A stretch of DNA of 64,000 nucleotides from an uncultured Bacteroidales bacterium (GTDB lineage: Bacteria; Bacteroidota; Bacteroidia; Bacteroidales; Bacteroidaceae), in the NCBI GenBank assembly GCA_902779845.1, contig CACZCZ010000020.1, positions 1-64,000 of the forward strand, read 5' to 3'. Made by a program: the position numbers and the translations under genes. Of the stretch, positions 59,134 to 64,000 are shown piece after piece (position 1 is the first letter of the stretch; every line of letters begins with the position of its first letter). The notes below the pieces were generated by a model. It saw only the letters and a list, made by a program, of their open reading frames with translations. It made no database searches and was not told the origin of the DNA.

Positions 59134-59277
59134 TTAATCCCATGTTTGCACTTCTGCAGCACCATAGTCTTCGCGTTTATATTTGACATCTGAACTTTCC
59201 GTCAGCAGTGCCGAAGACTGTTGCAGGGCAATCACCGACATCGTTGGATGCTGATAGTGTTTTCTTTTCGTACACAT
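59134..59277 (-). CDS. Small 47-residue peptide gene
   Basis: Reads MCTKRKHYQHPTMSVIALQQ, then SSALLTESSDVKYKRED and YGAAEVQTWD. Short proteins of this plan (basic start, a YxxP motif, a hydrophobic LL stretch, acidic/aromatic end) are frequent beside surface-protein genes in Prevotella; their role is unknown. It lies 4 bp after the lipoprotein stop and 18 bp before the fimbrillin gene, so it is in the same transcript. It lacks a signal peptide. Confidence 0.65.
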   Translation of the reverse strand: MCTKRKHYQHPTMSVIALQQSSALLTESSDVKYKREDYGAAEVQTWD

Positions 59278-59281
59278 ATTT

Positions 59282-59752
59282 CTACTTGATGAATATAGGT
59301 TTATAAATCCCGTCCTCTCCCGTTGGAGGCACAGTGGCATCGAAACGGGTCCACTCGATGGTGAAGATGCGATGCAGCTTGTCGCAATAGTACGACAGCG
59401 ACAAGGGCTCTCCTCCATTGTTGGAAGCCACGATGAAGGGGAATATCCACTGCCCCTCGTAGGGCACGGGTGTCGATATGCCACGCACCTCGCTGTCTGC
59501 CATGACGGCCATCAGGTCGTTGGCCGTAGCATAAGGCAGCAGGGTGTCCTGCAGCAGTACCTCAACGGTCATGGTCTGATCGTAGAGGTCATAGTTAGGA
59601 GCCTGCCATGTCGGACGCACATCCGTGCCGGCAGGAATTTCCGTTGGTGTCGATGGTGTCGGCGGCTGTGGCGCGGGCGACGAATCGTTGTCCGAGGAGC
59701 AGCCCCACGCCATGATGGCGAGGGCTGCTAATGCAAATATTGTCTTTTTCAT
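59282..59752 (-). CDS. Lipoprotein of unknown function
   Basis: A 156-residue protein starting MKKTIFALAALAIMAWGCSS with a lipobox Cys at 18, then a Pro/Thr/Ser-rich spacer (APQPPTPSTPTEIPAGTD) and one beta-rich domain (VRPTWQAPNYDLYDQTMTVE, WIFPFIVASNNGGEPLSLSY). Likely anchored in a membrane facing outward. The function was not recognised. It follows the LamG-protein gene after a 132-bp gap that holds repeats, and may assist or cap that protein (inference). Confidence 0.75.
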   Translation of the reverse strand: MKKTIFALAALAIMAWGCSSDNDSSPAPQPPTPSTPTEIPAGTDVRPTWQAPNYDLYDQTMTVEVLLQDTLLPYATANDLMAVMADSEVRGISTPVPYEGQWIFPFIVASNNGGEPLSLSYYCDKLHRIFTIEWTRFDATVPPTGEDGIYKPIFIK

Positions 59753-59794
59753 CGTCATGATTTTTTCACATTTTCATTTTTAACTTCGTTGACC

Positions 59795-59832
59795 ATTCTT
59801 CAAGCGTGAAGCGTTGCAAGCGCCGAGCGGTC
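59795..59832. repeat. Dispersed 38-39 bp element, copy 2
   Basis: ATTCTTCAAGCGTGAAGCGT then GCGCCGAGCGGTC, as at 24684-24722. Followed at 59849-59860 by the palindrome AGAGCAAGCTCT, similar to the core of the 57831 array. Confidence 0.7.
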
Positions 59833-59884
59833 ACGACTCGGCCATTTAAGAGCAAGCTCTGATGGCTCTCACTGCTCCAAAAGT

Positions 59885-62800
59885 TCACTTAACAATGAAT
59901 GCCTTTCCATTGTAGATGTAGCATCCGGTGCGTGTGGGTTTCTTGTCGAGTTGGATACCGCCCAAGGTGTACCACTTGCCATCGATAGGCATCTGGTCGA
60001 GTGCTACAAAGCTAACCTCCGTCGGCAGGTCGGGCGTGCCAAGCACCTTGTTGGGCGCGTAGCTAATCGGACTGTCTGTCAGAGCCACAATCTCGCCGTC
60101 GCGCTCCAGGGCGAAGGTGAGTCGGGTGCCGGCCATGCTGTCGCTACCGATGTTCAGATAGTAGTTCTGCTCATCGTCGGCAACGGCATCGGCGACCTTG
60201 TCACCGCCAAGATAGACAACCAGGTGATCGCCCTCCTCAGGCTGCACGCCACCCACGCTGGCCACGATGTTCATGGTGTTCAGCGTTGTCACACAGCCAT
60301 GAGCCTTGACCATGGGGTCATTGTTGCCAGTGTAGCGGCTGTCCGACCAATAGACAGGATAGCTGAACTTGACATCGTCGCTGGCCTGGCGCTTCAGCAT
60401 GTAGCCCTTGCCGGCCTCCATGTACTGCAGCGTGCCCTTCCATACCAGTCCGGAACTGGTGCGTGTTGCTATGGCGAAGGCATCCTGCGACTTAATGATG
60501 TCGCCCTCAGAGGCTTTCTCTGTGTAGTCCGACAGTGCCTGAGCGAGAGGCAGGTTAATTGTCGTCGTATAGCCTATGCGGTTCCAGTCCTTGTGCACGA
60601 TGATTGAAGTGTTGCTTGGCAAGCCTTCAAAATAGACAACCTTGTCACTCTTCGAGTAGATGCTGTACATCTGCTTTGGGTTGAAGTTGATGGGCTGGTC
60701 TTCATCGTCCCACTTGTATCCACGAGCCGCATCTGAATTTTTACGGCAGGTCCACTCCTGTTTGGTGGTTCCGTTGACACTCGAGACGATGTCCTTGACT
60801 TCCCACACCGACAATCCGTCCAGGAACTGGCCTACTGTGGTCTGCTCATCAGGTATTACGGGTATGCTTACCCAGTTCCAACCCTTCTTCAGCGCAAGCC
60901 ACCAAACTTTCTTGTTCACGTTGTCTTCCAAGACGACAGGATTCTCTGAAGAACCAACGAGACCATCCGGCTGGAATGTGTAAACCCGACCGTCGGCAGG
61001 TGTCAGCGTATAGATAGCACCCGTGTTGGCTTTGAAGAAGCGGAAGTTCAGCTGCGGCGTCGAGCCGTTGGGGTTGCTGTAGCCGTAGATGGTCAGATAA
61101 GCCAGTGCCTCGTAGGCGTTAGCTTTGTTGTTGATCTCGACATGTGCCACACCAAGAACCTGTTGGTTGTCATCGAACACAGCCAGGATGTCCTCTTCCG
61201 AGGTGGATATGATGCCGTCGATCTTCACGCGAGCCACCATCATCATCGTCTCGTTCATCTTCTTCAACTCATCCCCGACAGCCCAGTCGGGTTCGAAGCC
61301 ACGAACACGCAGCGTGATGGGCAGTGGTTCCGACATCTTGTTGTCTCCAACCAATGAAACCTGCTCATTGTAAGTTCCTATATTTATATATTCGTTAACG
61401 GTGAACGTGATCTTCTGCTCGTCGAGGGCGCTGACGGTACCACGGGTTTGTGAAGCCGAGATCCAAATGGGCAGGTCTTCTATTGAGAAGTTCTGCGTCA
61501 CGCCGCTCAGGTTCTTCACCGTGGCCTCGAAGGTCATTCCCTCGCCATAGTTCACGACCTTATCTATGCGCTTCACATCCCAGCGCAGTGGGTTGCGGTT
61601 GACATAGAGGTTCAGGGTGATGGGCGATGCCATCGTATTGCCCTGCAGGTCGGTCACTTCCTTCACGGTGACGTAAATATTGGTCCTCTCCACCATGAAG
61701 TCCGGCTGCTTGATGTTCATGTACAGCTCGTTGCCGTTGGCCACATAACTGTACATCAGGTTGTTGAGCTGGGCGTTGCTGACCATCGGAGCGTAGGTGT
61801 CGCGTGCAGCCATGGCTTCGACCTCAGTCTGTGCCACCAGCGTATCGCGTCGGACTGTCAGCTCTCCTCGTTCGTTGACATGGCGCTTCAGGCTAATGCC
61901 TGTAGGCTCCAGATGCTGTTGGTTGTCATCCATCTTCTCGGAGCGTCCGAAGTCCAGATAAGCCAGCATGGCGCTCATGGTGCCGAGCGGCGTGTGGTTC
62001 GCATACTCCCTGATGAGGTTCAGCGGCAGCACGCTCTCGAACATTCCGACCTCGTCGATATGGCCGTTCATCACGTTCGTAGGCGTGTTCTTGTCCACAT
62101 AGGTGGCACCCAAGGCGATGTGGTCGCCAACGATACCAGCCAGGCTGTCTGCCGGGAAGGATTCAACCAGTGCCTTGTCCTTATAGACATTTGCCACATT
62201 CTGGGAACGGCTGACCGTCATGGCGAAGTGGTGCCAGCTGCCATCACCCACGAATGCTGAAGTCTCCTTTTCGAAGCCGGATGAGCGGACATAGAGCTTA
62301 CGATTCCTCACACCGATGTTGATTTGGTTCTCCTGATCGCGCTGGGCCTCACCGTTAGAGAACAGTGTGGCATTCTCGTCGTTCGTGCGGAACCAGAACG
62401 TCAGCGTGTAGTCGTGGTTCTTCGTGCGCATAAACTTGTCGGATTTCAGACGCAGACCCTTGTCGCCCTTGATGGCCATTGAGATACCATTAGGACGCTT
62501 CCAGCTGGTGCCTGCCAATACGAGGTCCATGCTGCCAGGTGCCTTATCGTAAGCCCATGTGCCCTCGCCCTCGTTCAGCGGGTAGTAGTCGAGCAGTCCA
62601 CTCTCGTAGCCCGTCAGTTTCTTCTTACTATAGCTGCCGAGTGAAGCGGCATCCATGGCGCGGTTCCAGAGGCGGAACTCCAACATCTCACCTTTATATG
62701 ATGTTGTGCGTGTGACATCGCTATTAGAACCTAATATCATGCCTGAATAAACACCTTCGTAGCGTTCCTGCAGTTGCTTGCTACCGATAGCCTTGTTGCC

Positions 62801-64000
62801 ATCGTAGAACTTCACGGTGGTCTTGTCGCCGCTTTGGTCGAGCACGTAGGCCACCTGGTGCAGCATATCGTTGAACTCCACGATGTCGTCGGATTCCAGC
62901 GTCTCGCCATTGATGGTTGCCGAGAGTTTCTTATCAGGAGTCAGTCCGAAGCGCAGTCCCTTCTCATCGCCGCCATGCGAGAACACCGTCATCTCGCGAT
63001 TCTCGGTGGCTGGATTCAACATGACATCCACGGTGAAGCTCTTACCCTGCAGGTTGCGTTCACCCAGAGTAACTGCCAAGGCATCACCGTCGAAGCTCAG
63101 CGACGTTGACGTTGAGATGTCGTTGCTCATCAGCGTTCCCAACACTTCGAAGTTGTTGATGTCGCGCAGGTAGTTACCAGCAATAGGCTCGGAGAACTTG
63201 ATGATGATATCGTCGCCAATGCCCAGAATGCCATTGGTAGGCTCTGGTGTGCCGAAGGCCACGGGCCGACGGGTGTCCTTGATGCCCTTCAGCACCTCCG
63301 ACGAACCTGTCAGGTAGCCGCCGGCATGGCGACAGTAGCTCACGGCGCGGATGTCGTAATACTGCTCTACAGGATCCATCTCGCCATAGAACGGAGCCAC
63401 GATGATGCCCGAACTTGGTATCGTGTCGGTGACACCGCTGGCTTTCTTCTGCAGCTCCTTGTCGGCATAGTATGAGCAGACGTTCACCCAATCCTTGTCA
63501 CCTTGGTTCGAGAGTTTGTATTGCAGTTCGATGTGGTCGAAACTGGGCCAGTTGGTGTCGAAGCCCTCTATGCGAACAGGCATATAGTAAGCCTGGCGAT
63601 CGCCATCCAAGGGGCTTTCTGTGTTCATCACCCAGTTGTTGCTGGGCACGCTCACCTTCACCTTGCCTGCCGATGGGATGAAGTGTGCCGAGATGGGACA
63701 TTCAAACACACGGGAATTGTCTTCAGGATCCATCAGGCAGAGGGTGATGTCCTCATAATCGAACTCCGTATCGGGATAAAGCTCTACCCTCTTGGTAAAG
63801 ATGGTGTGCTTTCCGTCGGCACCGATGACAGGGTACATCGTGATATTGGTACCCTGCGTGGAGGCAGGCACACCGTCCACATACACCTTGGCACCCTTGG
63901 GATTCGAGTTAGCCTTGATGAAATACTGGAAGATGGGCGATGCCTGTTCGGGGTAATCGGTCTCGTTGGCTATGTGCAGCGTGAATCGTGCAGGTTCGCC
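59885..64000 (-). CDS. Very large LamG-domain surface protein, 5' end missing
   Basis: At least 1371 residues; the frame is still open at the window edge. Two concanavalin/LamG-like domains are visible: one ending in MLEFRLWNRAMDAASLGSY, the other with YTLTFWFRTNDENATLFSNG, SWHHFAMTVSRSQNVANVY and GHIDEVGMFE. Later come Ig-like parts (SFAIDDLPIWISAS-like region ITLNLYVNRNPLRWDVKRID) and a beta domain with WNWVSIPVIPDEQTTVGQFL. The end, TLGGIQLDKKPTRTGCYIYN followed by GKAFIVK, is a short sorting-type tail. Probably a secreted adhesin or matrix protein; no enzyme motif seen. Confidence 0.8.
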   Translation of the reverse strand, partial: GEPARFTLHIANETDYPEQASPIFQYFIKANSNPKGAKVYVDGVPASTQGTNITMYPVIGADGKHTIFTKRVELYPDTEFDYEDITLCLMDPEDNSRVFECPISAHFIPSAGKVKVSVPSNNWVMNTESPLDGDRQAYYMPVRIEGFDTNWPSFDHIELQYKLSNQGDKDWVNVCSYYADKELQKKASGVTDTIPSSGIIVAPFYGEMDPVEQYYDIRAVSYCRHAGGYLTGSSEVLKGIKDTRRPVAFGTPEPTNGILGIGDDIIIKFSEPIAGNYLRDINNFEVLGTLMSNDISTSTSLSFDGDALAVTLGERNLQGKSFTVDVMLNPATENREMTVFSHGGDEKGLRFGLTPDKKLSATINGETLESDDIVEFNDMLHQVAYVLDQSGDKTTVKFYDGNKAIGSKQLQERYEGVYSGMILGSNSDVTRTTSYKGEMLEFRLWNRAMDAASLGSYSKKKLTGYESGLLDYYPLNEGEGTWAYDKAPGSMDLVLAGTSWKRPNGISMAIKGDKGLRLKSDKFMRTKNHDYTLTFWFRTNDENATLFSNGEAQRDQENQINIGVRNRKLYVRSSGFEKETSAFVGDGSWHHFAMTVSRSQNVANVYKDKALVESFPADSLAGIVGDHIALGATYVDKNTPTNVMNGHIDEVGMFESVLPLNLIREYANHTPLGTMSAMLAYLDFGRSEKMDDNQQHLEPTGISLKRHVNERGELTVRRDTLVAQTEVEAMAARDTYAPMVSNAQLNNLMYSYVANGNELYMNIKQPDFMVERTNIYVTVKEVTDLQGNTMASPITLNLYVNRNPLRWDVKRIDKVVNYGEGMTFEATVKNLSGVTQNFSIEDLPIWISASQTRGTVSALDEQKITFTVNEYINIGTYNEQVSLVGDNKMSEPLPITLRVRGFEPDWAVGDELKKMNETMMMVARVKIDGIISTSEEDILAVFDDNQQVLGVAHVEINNKANAYEALAYLTIYGYSNPNGSTPQLNFRFFKANTGAIYTLTPADGRVYTFQPDGLVGSSENPVVLEDNVNKKVWWLALKKGWNWVSIPVIPDEQTTVGQFLDGLSVWEVKDIVSSVNGTTKQEWTCRKNSDAARGYKWDDEDQPINFNPKQMYSIYSKSDKVVYFEGLPSNTSIIVHKDWNRIGYTTTINLPLAQALSDYTEKASEGDIIKSQDAFAIATRTSSGLVWKGTLQYMEAGKGYMLKRQASDDVKFSYPVYWSDSRYTGNNDPMVKAHGCVTTLNTMNIVASVGGVQPEEGDHLVVYLGGDKVADAVADDEQNYYLNIGSDSMAGTRLTFALERDGEIVALTDSPISYAPNKVLGTPDLPTEVSFVALDQMPIDGKWYTLGGIQLDKKPTRTGCYIYNGKAFIVK

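Noticed and set aside
59278-59484. Longer 116-residue reading of the small peptide gene
   Set aside because: The first 69 residues overlap the lipoprotein gene in another frame and look random; the ATG at 59277 fits the real peptide.
1-64000. Transposase (for example of the REP-associated type) that might move the elements
   Set aside because: No such gene was recognised in the window; it could be elsewhere in the genome.
1-64000. tRNA or rRNA genes
   Set aside because: No cloverleaf-like or conserved ribosomal RNA sequence was noticed; gaps between genes are short or repeat-filled.

Overview
The window reads as chromosomal DNA of a Prevotella-like member of the Bacteroidales. Support: promoters of the Bacteroidetes type (TAnnTTTG -7 boxes, one pair with a -33 box at 19-20 bp), type III glutamine synthetase, LL-diaminopimelate aminotransferase, the mannosylglucose route for mannan, fimbrillin-like lipoproteins, and short C-terminal tails ending in NGK-type motifs on secreted proteins. 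No rRNA, tRNA, transposase or CRISPR array was seen.

Layout. (1) 3-179: C-terminal end of a Rha-type phage regulator running in from the left. (2) 196-20445, minus strand: a mannan-utilisation locus of about 20 kb. An AraC regulator (19552-20445) is followed by a promoter and a tightly packed run: large surface protein, SGNH esterase, GH26-CE7 fusion, GH26, GH3, GH59, GH27-GH26 fusion, GH130 phosphorylase, sugar symporter, cellobiose 2-epimerase and mannose-6-phosphate isomerase. Secreted enzymes deacetylate, debranch and cut galacto(gluco)mannan; the inner genes turn Man-Man into Man-Glc, phosphorolyse it and send mannose to fructose-6-phosphate. No SusC/SusD pair is present. (3) 21264-40464: a nitrogen island. 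Leftward glmS, gltD, gltB, dapL, dapF diverge from rightward glnK, amtB, a beta-barrel protein, pyrG, purF and glnN. Nearly every product imports, fixes or spends ammonia/glutamine. (4) 40609-41550: a ComEA-like helix-hairpin-helix protein. (5) 41628-57603, minus strand: an anaerobic-type cobalamin cluster (cbiHC, cobL, cbiGF, cbiJD, a BtuC-like permease, cobU, cobT, cobS, cbiA, cobQ, cobD, cbiB) with scpB (methylmalonyl-CoA decarboxylase) and a DUF2147 gene inside it. cobT carries a deletion and frameshift that removes its catalytic glutamate. (6) 57604-58254: 650 bp without genes but full of phased 22-bp repeats. (7) 58255-64000: secreted proteins, namely a fimbrillin-like lipoprotein, a 47-residue peptide gene, another lipoprotein and a very large LamG-type surface protein cut by the window edge.

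The most unusual property is the load of short palindromic DNA. A 36-bp GC-rich element sits in frame inside gltB, dapF, pyrG, cobU and a GH26 gene, and related elements sit in purF, cobL, cbiGF and cbiHC. In gltB (twice), dapF and pyrG it occurs as an inverted pair around 96-162 bp of ordinary coding sequence, always with the same half first in the coding direction. Other AT-rich repeats lie in coding loops and even provide start or stop codons. Between genes there are several unrelated arrays that share a 22-bp period, the best being about eight palindromes at near-exact 22-bp spacing upstream of the cobalamin genes.
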